The notes under the pieces were generated by a model that had not been told where the DNA came from, searched no databases, and saw only the letters and a program-made list of their open reading frames with translations. A DNA stretch of 64,000 bases from Rubrivivax sp. (GTDB lineage Bacteria; Pseudomonadota; Gammaproteobacteria; Burkholderiales; Burkholderiaceae_C), in the NCBI GenBank assembly GCA_030653385.1, contig JAURZM010000014.1, positions 19,321-83,320 on the forward strand, written 5' to 3'. The position numbers were made by a program, and so were the translations under genes. How positions within the stretch are numbered: the stretch's first letter is position 1; every line of letters begins with the position of its first letter. Of the stretch, positions 54,175 through 64,000 are shown piece after piece.

Positions 54175-55014
54175 ATGAAGCTGCGTGTGCTGATCGTGGA
54201 CGACGAATCGCTGGCGCGCCTGCGCCTGCGCAGCCTGATCGAGGACCTGGGCCCCGAGCTGGCCCGAGGTGGCGCCGTGCTGCCCGAGGTCACCGCCGAA
54301 GCCGCCGATGCCGATGAAGCCCTGCGGGCGCTGCGCGACCAGTCTGCTGACCTGGTGCTGCTGGACATCGGCCTGCCGGGCCGCGGCCCGCAAGGCGGGC
54401 TGAAGCTGGCAGCGGCGCTGAAGGCCCTGCCGCAACCCCCGGCCGTGGTCTTCGTCACCGCACATGCCGAACACGCGCTGCGGGCTTTCGAGCTGGAAGC
54501 GCTGGACTACCTGACCAAGCCGGTGCGCCGCGACCGCCTGCTGGCCGCGCTGCAACGGGCTCAGCAGCGCTTGGCGTTGTTGCAGGCTGCGCAAGGCACG
54601 ACGGGCGCAGCCCCCACGACCCTGATCGACCCGGTGTTGGTGGTCAGCGACCGCGGCCGTGTGCTGCGCCTGCCGGTGCGCGAGGTGCTGGTGCTGAAGG
54701 CCGAGCAGAAGTACGTCACGCTGCGCACGGCCACCCGCACGCTGGTGCTGGACGACCCGCTGGCCGACCTGGAACGGCGCCTGGGCGCAGGCTTCGTGCG
54801 CATCCACCGCAGCACGCTGGTGGCGGTGGCCGCCATCCAGGCGCTGGAACTGCGCAGCGGTGGTGCCGGCGGCGCGCCCAGCGAAGGCAGCGACAGCGAC
54901 GGCTGGGCCGTGCACGTGGTGCCACTGGACGAATGGCTGCCGGTGTCGCGCCGGCAGTTGGCCGAGGTCAAGGCGGCAATGAGCGCCGCCTTGCCGCATC
55001 AACCGCCGGTCTGA
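54175..55014 (+). CDS. LytTR-family response regulator (AlgR-like)
   Basis: 279 residues. The receiver domain is at 1-130, with Asp9/Asp10 and phosphoacceptor Asp64 (LVLLDIGLPG), then Thr and Lys in VFVTAH and YLTKPV. The LytTR DNA-binding domain is at about 160-270, with FVRIHRSTLVAVAAI. The ATG at 54175 has no strong ribosome site but sits directly before the conserved KLRVLIVDDE. It forms a two-gene operon with the LytS-type kinase. AlgR-like proteins control alginate, pili and virulence in pseudomonads; here the targets are unknown. Confidence 0.93.
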   Translation: MKLRVLIVDDESLARLRLRSLIEDLGPELARGGAVLPEVTAEAADADEALRALRDQSADLVLLDIGLPGRGPQGGLKLAAALKALPQPPAVVFVTAHAEHALRAFELEALDYLTKPVRRDRLLAALQRAQQRLALLQAAQGTTGAAPTTLIDPVLVVSDRGRVLRLPVREVLVLKAEQKYVTLRTATRTLVLDDPLADLERRLGAGFVRIHRSTLVAVAAIQALELRSGGAGGAPSEGSDSDGWAVHVVPLDEWLPVSRRQLAEVKAAMSAALPHQPPV

Positions 55015-55085
55015 GCGGCGCTTGCTGACGACCGGCTGCAGCGGCGCAGCTGTCGGCCCTTCTCAGGCCTTGGCTCGGCGCGGCT

Positions 55086-57941
<2,856 letters not shown>

Positions 57942-58062
57942 CAGGATCTCCAGGCGATGTAACCGAGTTACCAATTCTGCCTGCAAGTCGCGGCCCTGAC
58001 CAACGCCGGAAGCGGTGTGGTCAACGAGCCGCCCCCACCTGGGGGCTGGCTATGATCGGTCC

Positions 58063-59004
58063 ATGACTCAGCTGACGACCCCAGCCACCATCATTGCGAC
58101 CCGCGAAAGTCGCCTTGCCTTGTGGCAGGCAGAACACGTTCGCGACGTGCTGCAGGGCCGCTTCGGCCTGCAGGTGCAATTGCTCGGCATGACGACCAAG
58201 GGCGACCAGATCCTGGACCGCGCCCTGTCCAAGGTGGGCGGCAAAGGCCTCTTTGTGAAGGAGTTGGAAACCGCGCTGGAAACCGGCGCTGCGCACCTGG
58301 CCGTGCATTCGCTGAAAGACGTGCCGATGGACCTGCCGCCCGGTTTTGTGCTGGCGGCGGTGTGGGAACGCGAAGACCCGCGCGACGCCTTCGTCTCGAC
58401 TCGCTACGCGCAGCTGTCCGACCTGCCGCAAGGTGCCGTGGTGGGCACCAGCAGCCTGCGCCGAGTCGTGCAGTTGCTGGCCGTGCGGCCCGACCTGCGG
58501 ATCGAACCGCTGCGTGGCAACCTGGACACCCGGCTGCGCAAGCTGGACGAAGGTGGTTTCGACGCCATCGTGCTGGCCGCTGCCGGCCTCATGCGCCTGA
58601 AGCTGGCCGAGCGCATCCGCTCGCGCTTCGACCCCGGGCAGATGATTCCCGCCGCTGGTCAGGGTGCGCTGGGCATCGAGGTGCGCGAAGACAACACCGC
58701 ACTCATCGAGTTGCTGGCGAAGACCATCCACCAGCCCACGTTCCTGTCGGCACACGCCGAACGCGCGGTGTCGCGTGGCCTGGGTGGCAGCTGCAGCATG
58801 CCGCTGGCGGCCCATGCGGTGTGGCAAGGCAGCCAGTTGCGACTGGATGCAGCACTGGGTGATGCGGCGCAGCCGACCCGGCCGCTGCTGAAGGTGCAGG
58901 TCAGCGCGGCCGTCACCGACGAAGCAGGGGCCCGTGCCTTGGGCGCGCAGGCCGTCGCACAGTTGCAGGCAGCGGGCGCCGGCGCTTACCTGCCGGTGGC
59001 CTGA
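58063..59004 (+). CDS. hemC: Hydroxymethylbilane synthase (porphobilinogen deaminase)
   Basis: 313 residues. The enzyme joins four porphobilinogens into hydroxymethylbilane in heme synthesis. Motifs: [48 protein letters not shown] and [12 protein letters not shown]. The dipyrromethane-cofactor cysteine is Cys244 in [12 protein letters not shown]. The ATG at 58063 was chosen over an in-frame upstream start that adds 16 unlike residues. It leads the hemC-hemD-hemX-hemY unit, with 14 bases before hemD. Confidence 0.97.
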   Translation: MTQLTTPATIIATRESRLALWQAEHVRDVLQGRFGLQVQLLGMTTKGDQILDRALSKVGGKGLFVKELETALETGAAHLAVHSLKDVPMDLPPGFVLAAVWEREDPRDAFVSTRYAQLSDLPQGAVVGTSSLRRVVQLLAVRPDLRIEPLRGNLDTRLRKLDEGGFDAIVLAAAGLMRLKLAERIRSRFDPGQMIPAAGQGALGIEVREDNTALIELLAKTIHQPTFLSAHAERAVSRGLGGSCSMPLAAHAVWQGSQLRLDAALGDAAQPTRPLLKVQVSAAVTDEAGARALGAQAVAQLQAAGAGAYLPVA

Positions 59005-59018
59005 GCCGTGCCGGCGCC

Positions 59019-59825
59019 ATGCGCCTGATCGTCACGCGGCCCTTGGCGCAGGCCCAGGGCTGGGTCCGCGACCTGCAAGCACAGGGCCTGGACGCCCAGG
59101 CGCTGCCGCTGATCGACATCGTGCCCGTTGGCGACGCTGCGCCGCTGCACCAGGCCTGGCGCCAGCTGCAAGGCCTGTCGCTGGTGATGTTCGTCAGCGC
59201 CAATGCGGTGGAACACTTCTTTGCCGCCCGCCCGCCCGACGTGCAGTGGCCCGCCGGGCTGCCAGCCGGCTCCACCGGCCCTGGCACCACGGCTGCACTG
59301 CAGTCACACGGGGTGGCGCTGATCGAAGCCCCGCCCGCTGACGCACCGCAGTTCGACACCGAAGCGCTGTGGGCGCGGCTGTCGTCCTGGCCCTGGGCTG
59401 GCCGTCGGGTGCTGGCGGTGCGTGGTGAAGACGGCCGTGACTGGCTGGCCGACACCCTGCGCCGGCAGGGCGCGCAGGTGAGTTTCGTGGCTGCCTACCG
59501 GCGCCGGCCGTCGATGCTGGATGCCGCGGCCGCGGCCCTGCTGACGGCTGCGCAGGACGCGCCAGCGCAGCATTTGTGGCTTTTCAGCAGCAGCCAAGCC
59601 GTGGGCCACCTGCAGGGGCTGGCGCCGCAGGCCGACTGGTCCGCCGCAGGCGCCTTGGCGTCGCACCCACGCATTGCACAAGCCGCCCGCGCTGCGGGTT
59701 TTGGCTGGGTGGGTCTGGTGGCGCCAGACCCGCAGGCCGTTGCGCGGCGGGTGCAAGGGCTGCAAGTGCTGCAGGTGCTGCAAGAGGGCAAAGGGTGGCC
59801 GCACCTACAATCGGCCCCCCTGTGA
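59019..59825 (+). CDS. hemD: Uroporphyrinogen-III synthase
   Basis: 268 residues, of low conservation as usual for HemD. The N-terminal MRLIVTRPLAQAQGW, the domain-linking SANAVEHFFAARP and the second-domain LAVRGEDGRDWLADTLRRQGAQV (in short: RGEDGRDWL) fit the two-domain fold, as do LFSSSQAV and the hydrophobic ends. It cyclises hydroxymethylbilane to uroporphyrinogen III. The stop overlaps the hemX start by 4 bp (GTGA), and it directly follows hemC. Confidence 0.92.
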   Translation: MRLIVTRPLAQAQGWVRDLQAQGLDAQALPLIDIVPVGDAAPLHQAWRQLQGLSLVMFVSANAVEHFFAARPPDVQWPAGLPAGSTGPGTTAALQSHGVALIEAPPADAPQFDTEALWARLSSWPWAGRRVLAVRGEDGRDWLADTLRRQGAQVSFVAAYRRRPSMLDAAAAALLTAAQDAPAQHLWLFSSSQAVGHLQGLAPQADWSAAGALASHPRIAQAARAAGFGWVGLVAPDPQAVARRVQGLQVLQVLQEGKGWPHLQSAPL

Positions 59826-60994
59826 ACGCCACGCCTGTCAGCGCCGAATCAACACCCGCCGGGGCCGCGCCCGCGACGCCAGTGGTGCCCGTGGCCGCGC
59901 CTTCATCCACGTCCACACCCACGTCCACACCCACGCCTGGTGTGCCAGGCCGCTGGATCGCCGTCGGCGCCGCCGTGCTGGCCGCCTTGGCCACCGCCGC
60001 AGCGGTGCTGGCCTGGGGTGCGCAGCAGCGGGTGAAGAGCCTCGAAACCGAACTCGTCAGGCGCCAGCAGGACAGTGGCAGTCAGGCCACCGAAGCGCGC
60101 ACGCTGGCCCGCCAGGCCGAGCTGACGGCACGCGAAACCGCGGCCAAGCTGGCGCTGCTGGAAGCCCGTGTCGCCGAGACTTCGATGCAGCGCACGCAGA
60201 TCGAAGAACTGATCCAGGCGCTGGCCCGTTCACGCGACGAAAACGTGCTGGCCGACCTGGACGCCGCCATCCGCGTGGCCATGCAGCAGTCGGCCATCAC
60301 CGGCAGCGCCGACCCGCTGGTGTTGACGCTGAAGCAGGCCGAGGAGCGGCTGGCGCGCATCAACCAGCCGCGGCTCGAGCGTGTGCGGCGCGCCGTGGCG
60401 CAGGACCTCGAGCGCACCCGGTCGGCCGGCGTGACCGACATCAACCTGCTCACCATCCGCCTGGACGAAGTCATCCGCCAGGTCGATGACCTGCCCTTGC
60501 TGTCGACGGCCGAGCGGCGGGTCTCGGCACGGCCCGCACGGTCGGCACAAGCCGCCGCGGCTGTTTCGGCGGCGTCTGCCGCCAGCGAAGCGGCCTCGTC
60601 GGCAGCCAGCACCTGGGCCACCCAGTTCGGCCAGCGCTGGGGCATTTTCGGCGCCTACCTGTGGGACGAAATCAAAGGCCTCGTGCGCGTGACACGCATC
60701 GACCAGCCCGAAGCCATGCTGGTGGCACCCGAGCAGGCGTTTTTCCTGCGCGAAAACCTCAAGCTGCGCTTGCTGAATGCACGCCTGGCGCTGCTCTCGC
60801 GGCAGTTCGACACCGCGCAGGCCGACCTGCGCGACGCGCAGGCTGCCCTGGACCGCTACTTCGACCGCAGCACACGCAAGGTCACGGTGGCTGCAGAGCT
60901 GGTCAAGCAGGTCACCACGCAGGCCCGCCTGGTGACGGCGCCACGCCCGGACGCCACGCTGGCGGCCATTGCCACCGCGTCGGCGGGGCGCTGA
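59822..60994 (+). CDS. hemX: Uroporphyrinogen-III C-methyltransferase-like protein HemX
   Basis: 390 residues starting at the overlapping GTG. The first 45 residues are rich in Pro, Ser, Thr and Ala. One membrane helix follows (about 46-68), then a coiled coil with long stretches of heptads (about 70-130). The conserved C-terminal domain runs to WDEIKGLVRVTRID and AFFLRENLKLRLLNARLALLSR, typical of HemX. Despite its historical name it lacks methyltransferase motifs and is thought to act as a membrane anchor or heme-pathway partner. It lies between hemD and hemY. Confidence 0.93.
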   Translation: MNATPVSAESTPAGAAPATPVVPVAAPSSTSTPTSTPTPGVPGRWIAVGAAVLAALATAAAVLAWGAQQRVKSLETELVRRQQDSGSQATEARTLARQAELTARETAAKLALLEARVAETSMQRTQIEELIQALARSRDENVLADLDAAIRVAMQQSAITGSADPLVLTLKQAEERLARINQPRLERVRRAVAQDLERTRSAGVTDINLLTIRLDEVIRQVDDLPLLSTAERRVSARPARSAQAAAAVSAASAASEAASSAASTWATQFGQRWGIFGAYLWDEIKGLVRVTRIDQPEAMLVAPEQAFFLRENLKLRLLNARLALLSRQFDTAQADLRDAQAALDRYFDRSTRKVTVAAELVKQVTTQARLVTAPRPDATLAAIATASAGR

Positions 60995-61025
60995 AAAGCG
61001 CGCGGCGGCGGCAGGGCGACTGACG

Positions 61026-62276
61026 ATGCGTGGTGTCATCTGGCTCGTGCTGCTGTCTGTGGTTGCCGTGGTGGCCGCCACCACGCTGGGCAGCAACGAC
61101 GGTCTGGTCAGCCTGTACTGGCGCGGCTGGCGCACCGACCTGTCGTTGAACCTCTTCGTGATCCTGATCCTGGGCGCCTGCGCGGTGCTGATGCTGTCGG
61201 TGCAGGCGCTGAACGCATTGGTCAGCCTGCCGCAGCGGGCCGGCCAGTGGCGCGCCCTGCGCCGCGAACGTGCGGCCGAGGCGGCGCTGCGCGAGGCCTT
61301 GGCCGAGTACTTTGGCGCCCGTTATGGCCGTGCCCGCAAAGCCTCCCAGCGCGCGCTGGAACTGCAGCCGCAGGCCGGTGAACTGGCGGGTGACCACCAG
61401 TTCCGCGTGCTGGCGCAACTGCTGGCCGCCGGCAGCCTGCACAAGCTGCAGGACCGCGCCGGCCGAGACGCCAGCCTGAGCGGTGCCATGAAGCCGGTGA
61501 AGAGCGTGAGATCGGCGTTCGGTGCCACTGACGACGGTGTACGCCTGCTGGCCGCGGAATGGGCGCTGGACGACCGCGATGCCGCGCGTGCACTGGAGAT
61601 ACTGGACGCCCTGCCACCCGGCGCTGCCCGGCGCACGCAGGCGCTGCGCCTGCGCCTGCTGGCCACGCGGCTGGCGCGCCAGCCCATGGAGTCGTTGCAC
61701 ACCGCGCGCCTGCTGTCCAACCACCAGGCCTTTTCGCCCATCGTCGCGCAGAGCCTCTTGCGTTCACTGGCCAGCGAAACCCTGGAAACCGCCCACGACC
61801 TGCAGCAGCTGCGCCGCCTGTGGGGCCAGTTCGACGCGGCGGACCGCCGCGACACCCAAGTGGCCTGCCGTGCCGCGATGCGTGCCGTGGCCCTGGGCGC
61901 GGCTGAAGACGCCCGCCAGTGGCTGCGCCCCTTCTGGGACCGCCTGGCCGAGTTGCCGCGCGAAGACCGCGAAGCCGTGGCGCTGGCCCTGGTGGACGCG
62001 CGCGAAGGCATCGGCAGCGACTGGCTGCCGCGGCTGGAAAGCGCAGCCCAGGCCTTCGGTCATGAAAGTGCCGTCGTCGCGGCCGTCGGCATGTGTTTTG
62101 CCGACCGCCAGCTCTGGGGCAAGGCGCGCCAATTGCTGGAACAAGCCGCCGCTTCACCCACCTTGCCTGGCCGCATCCGCCGCGCTGCCTGGCGCCAGTT
62201 GGCCCAGGTGGCGCGCCAGGAGTCCGACGAAACCCGCGCCGCCGCCTGCGAACGGGCGGCAGCGGCGATTGACTGA
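61026..62276 (+). CDS. hemY: HemY-type protein of heme biosynthesis (TPR)
   Basis: 416 residues. Two membrane helices lie at about 5-24 and 40-62. The HemY_N domain includes GSNDGLVSLYWRGWRTDLSLNLFVIL. A cytoplasmic helical TPR-like part (about 95-410) follows, with WALDDRDAARALEIL among its repeats. ATG 61026 is preferred to an upstream start at 60969 because it directly begins the membrane helix. It is the last gene of the heme run, 31 bases after hemX. The stop TGA touches the left arm of the large palindrome. Confidence 0.93.
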   Translation: MRGVIWLVLLSVVAVVAATTLGSNDGLVSLYWRGWRTDLSLNLFVILILGACAVLMLSVQALNALVSLPQRAGQWRALRRERAAEAALREALAEYFGARYGRARKASQRALELQPQAGELAGDHQFRVLAQLLAAGSLHKLQDRAGRDASLSGAMKPVKSVRSAFGATDDGVRLLAAEWALDDRDAARALEILDALPPGAARRTQALRLRLLATRLARQPMESLHTARLLSNHQAFSPIVAQSLLRSLASETLETAHDLQQLRRLWGQFDAADRRDTQVACRAAMRAVALGAAEDARQWLRPFWDRLAELPREDREAVALALVDAREGIGSDWLPRLESAAQAFGHESAVVAAVGMCFADRQLWGKARQLLEQAAASPTLPGRIRRAAWRQLAQVARQESDETRAAACERAAAAID

Positions 62277-62542
62277 GAGTGTGAGAGGCAATCCCATGCA
62301 CCCGCGTAAGCCCCCAGAACAGACCCGAACAAGGCGCAAACCGGAACTGGGTTTGGGACCCAGTGAGGATTTGCAACGCGGTGCGGGCCTGTTCTGGGGG
62401 CTTACCCGAAGGGCCGGGGTACCCAAGGGCCCTGCGCGGCGTTGCATCGCTTGCCCGGACGTGAGTCCGGGCTGCGCGCTGCGCCATGCTCAGGGCCCGT
62501 GGGTACCCCGGCGCGGGTGCATGGGATTGCCTCTCACACTCT
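62276..62542. repeat. 267-bp nested palindromic element able to fold into a cloverleaf
   Basis: Outer arms 62276-62306 and 62512-62542 are a perfect 31-bp inverted repeat. Inside lie two further stems. Arm 1 pairs 62307-62322 with 62389-62404 perfectly, and continues past one mismatch for four more pairs. Arm 2 pairs 62413-62433 with 62492-62512 with one mismatch. Each arm carries a perfect terminal hairpin: CTGGGT with ACCCAG at 62347-62363, and CCCGGAC with GTCCGGG at 62454-62471. An open reading frame crosses it but mirrors the palindrome and is not gene-like. It sits between hemY and tRNA-Arg and could be a non-autonomous mobile element or a structured RNA. Confidence 0.9.
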
Positions 62543-62617
62543 GAGGGGCCGTTTGTGCACGGCTGCGGCGGGCTTGGCCTGATGCCAAAAAGCTCGTGCT
62601 AAACTGGCAGGCTACGT

Positions 62618-62694
62618 GCGGCTGTAGCTCAGCTGGATAGAGTACTTGGCTACGAACCAAGGGGTCGTGGGTTCGATTCCTGCCAGCCGCACCA
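62618..62694 (+). tRNA. tRNA-Arg (anticodon ACG), CCA encoded
   Basis: 77 bases with full cloverleaf. The acceptor stem is GCGGCTG paired with CAGCCGC, followed by ACCA. The D arm starts GCTC, the anticodon arm is CTTGG-CTACGAA-CCAAG with anticodon ACG, and the T arm contains GGTTCGATTCC. It reads CGU/CGC/CGA codons. A strong terminator follows 9 bases downstream, and the sequence after that looks like the edge of an integrated element. Confidence 0.98.
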
Positions 62695-62703
62695 GTAATG
62701 ACG

Positions 62704-62741
62704 GGGCCTAGAAGGTAAGCGAAAGCTAACTTTCTAGGCCC
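62704..62741 (+). terminator. tRNA-Arg terminator hairpin with GNRA loop
   Basis: GGGCCTAGAAGGT pairs with ACTTTCTAGGCCC (one G-U), then after one mismatch AGC-GAAA-GCT closes the top with a GNRA tetraloop. CTTAGTCTTTCT follows. It ends transcription of the tRNA gene. Confidence 0.85.
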
Positions 62742-62764
62742 TTAGTCTTTCTGGAGCCCTCAGG

Positions 62765-62785
62765 AAGCCTACAAAAAGCCTACAA
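62765..62785 (+). repeat. Two direct copies of AAGCCTACAA 11 bp apart
   Basis: AAGCCTACAA occurs at 62765-62774 and again at 62776-62785, about one helical turn apart, 70 bases after tRNA-Arg. Short in-phase repeats beside a tRNA are typical of arm-binding sites of tyrosine integrases. No integrase gene is visible in the window. Confidence 0.5.
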
Positions 62786-62936
62786 CGCTTTTGCTGGGAT
62801 CTGGCAATGCGTGGGGCGAACCTCAGCATTCAGCGAGTCCTGTCGCAGTCAGCCGTCGGGACGCGGAAAACAGAACGCCGCCAGCGGCCCGTGGACCGGT
62901 GGCGGCGGTTCGGCGAGCGTCGGCTTCTGGCGAGGC

Positions 62937-63272
62937 TCAGTGCGCGCGCACGCGCGACGACACCCAGGTCTCGATCTCGGACTGCAGCCAGGCGACCGCT
63001 CGCTTGGACAGCTTGATCGGCACCGGGAACTGGTTCTGCGAAATGAGCTTGTAGATCGTTGACCTGGCCAGGCCAGTGATTCGCATGACCATCGGCAGGC
63101 GCAGCAGGATGGGATGGGCAGCCATGAGCTGGTCGCCTACGCGTGCGGCCGGCGGATGGCCGCCTTGCGCCAGGTCGGCGGCAGCAAGGACGGTCCTGCC
63201 TTGCACATCCGGCGCCAACTGGCTGGTTGCGAGCGCCGGAACGGCGGTTTGGGTGGCGGGCTTTGCGGACAT
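62937..63272 (-). CDS. AlpA-family transcriptional regulator
   Basis: 111 residues. The C-terminal 60 residues hold the AlpA/MerR-like helix-turn-helix: LRLPMVMRITGLARSTIY (helix, turn, recognition helix), then NQFPVPIKLSKRAVAWLQSE. AlpA proteins activate excisionase or integrase genes of prophages and integrative elements. The N-terminal 50 residues are low-complexity and not conserved in my memory of the family. An internal start at the methionine of MAAHPILLRLP is possible. Position 240 bases after tRNA-Arg agrees with a mobile element inserted at this tRNA. Confidence 0.82.
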   Translation of the reverse strand: MSAKPATQTAVPALATSQLAPDVQGRTVLAAADLAQGGHPPAARVGDQLMAAHPILLRLPMVMRITGLARSTIYKLISQNQFPVPIKLSKRAVAWLQSEIETWVSSRVRAH

Positions 63273-63928
63273 GGCTGAATGCTCGTTCGGGCGTCTGTGC
63301 TTGAGTCTCAGCGCGCCCTGATCGCTGCAACCGGTGGAGGTCCTTTCCTTGGCCGACACGCTGACCTCCGCGCGTGCGGGCTGAATTGTTTGTTCATCGG
63401 AACGAGTCCGACCGGAGAGCCGCACAGGTCGCGGCGCCAGACACCCTGCTCAAGTGCGCTTCCCAGGGGCGTCAAGGGCACACATGCCGCCGTCTACGAA
63501 CGTCGATCACCATCGGGCGAAGCCGAGGCGTCAATCGAGTCATGTGGCGCGGAGCGTGTGCAGGGGAACCTGCACAGAGGGACGGTCGTGCGGTTCCTTC
63601 GCAGGTGATCCGCAGAACGGATCAAGATCAGATGCTGGCTCTGCCGTTCGGGACGGCGTCGACCGACAGCGTCGGTTCGATCTGAGGGAGGGTCACGACC
63701 TCGAACGGCTGATCTGGCCCGGAACGGGTAGCGGTGTCAGCACCGGCCTGCTGCAGAACTTCGCCGTCGATGGCAGGCAGATTGCGACGGTCGGGTCCAT
63801 TTGATCGGCGCCGTCGTTCGTCGTCAAGCAATGCAGATCATCGAACCTGCTTCGATCAAATGATCGTGCGACGACGATGCTGGTGCCGTCCACGGCGGCC
63901 TCACCCACCTAGCTCCTACGAAGAAAAG
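63273..63928. other. About 650 bp without a convincing gene, beside AlpA
   Basis: Several short frames are open here on both strands, but none has a recognisable domain, a ribosome site or a consistent codon pattern. Two small hairpins are present: TGCAGG-GGAA-CCTGCA near 63565, and GATCCG-CAGAA-CGGATC near 63608. The stretch may hold the regulatory region of the alpA gene or decayed element sequence. Confidence 0.5.
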
Positions 63929-63956
63929 CGGCCCCACCGCGAATGCGATGGGGCCG
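63929..63956 (-). terminator. Rho-independent terminator on the minus strand
   Basis: Read on the minus strand: CGGCCCCA, then an inner CGC-ATTC-GCG, then TGGGGCCG, followed by CTTTTCTT. The 8-bp perfect stem and T-run lie 12 bases past the stop of the partial gene at the window edge. Confidence 0.8.
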
Positions 63957-63967
63957 TAGTGACAGCC

Positions 63968-64000
63968 TCAGGCTGCCAGTGATTCTTCGGATGCTTCCAG
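63968..64000 (-). CDS. C-terminal end of a minus-strand gene (partial)
   Basis: The final 33 bases read LEASEESLAA then stop on the minus strand. Evidence that this is a real gene end is the terminator placed directly downstream, and that no other frame explains it. The product cannot be named from ten residues. Confidence 0.4.
   Translation of the reverse strand: MEASEESLAA

Noticed and set aside
62256..62544. Open reading frame crossing the nested palindrome
   Set aside because: Its two ends are mirror images of the palindrome arms and it lacks a ribosome site; it is better explained as a structured repeat.
63279..63804. Several overlapping small open frames on the plus strand near the right edge
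   Set aside because: They overlap each other in different frames, have no ribosome sites and no recognisable domain.
62681..63990. Second copy of the tRNA-Arg 3' end (att site)
   Set aside because: Scanning by eye found only a short CTGCCAGT resemblance near 63973, too short to be an attachment repeat.

Overview
The window is 64 kb of high-GC, gene-dense chromosome from a betaproteobacterium. It is most likely a Burkholderiales member of the Rubrivivax/Leptothrix/Comamonadaceae neighbourhood. Evidence for this is the hemC-hemD-hemX-hemY block beside ppc and argH, the LytS/LytTR pair between argH and ppc, a RutE-type nitroreductase, TauE/SafE, DUF1841, DUF5666 and DUF6502 proteins, a PEP-CTERM protein and translated GC-rich palindromic repeats. 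These are judgements from reading the sequence; no database search was possible.

Layout. 1-5.3 kb: a partial baeRF-type protein, then a carbon cassette of a sedoheptulose-bisphosphatase-like histidine phosphatase, phosphoketolase and acetate kinase. 5.3-7.2 kb: YihY membrane protein and a double PRC-barrel protein. 7.3-10.2 kb: a tightly coupled tetronate (C4 sugar acid) catabolic operon, ltnD-otnK-otnC. 10.3-15.1 kb: an HD-GYP phosphodiesterase with a possible flagellar-sigma promoter, a peptide-type ABC binding protein, DUF1841, RutE-like and TauE/SafE proteins. 15.2-30.1 kb: a type I secretion locus with an ABC exporter, an HlyD adaptor, two small paralogous proteins of unknown function and a giant RTX protein of about 3360 residues. 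The small genes and the start of the RTX gene are visibly less GC-rich than their surroundings.

30.2-34 kb: KefC/KefF potassium efflux, an orphan ParA overlapping a MaoC-like gene. 34-42 kb: a signalling cluster (LuxR-type response regulator, hybrid histidine kinase, cyclase-ATPase of 1119 residues, GGDEF diguanylate cyclase). 42-45.3 kb: FMN-dependent 2-hydroxyacid oxidase, LysR regulator, DNA polymerase IV. 45.4-51.5 kb: accessory genes, including two DUF5666 lipoproteins around a DUF6502 gene, an alpha/beta-hydrolase fused to a LuxR DNA-binding domain, small membrane proteins and a PEP-CTERM protein. 51.5-62.3 kb: ordinary housekeeping genes (argH, LytS/LytTR pair, ppc, hemC, hemD, hemX, hemY). 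62.3-64 kb: a 267-bp nested palindrome, tRNA-Arg(ACG) with its terminator, then the edge of an integrated element (short direct repeats, AlpA-type regulator, the tail of another minus-strand gene).

The best candidate for an undescribed system is the secretion locus at 15.2-30.1 kb. The exporter and adaptor overlap by 4 bp, and the two small paralogs sit between the exporter genes and the RTX gene, where a dedicated chaperone, modifier or protective partner would be expected. The second is the nested palindrome at 62276-62542, which can fold into a cloverleaf.
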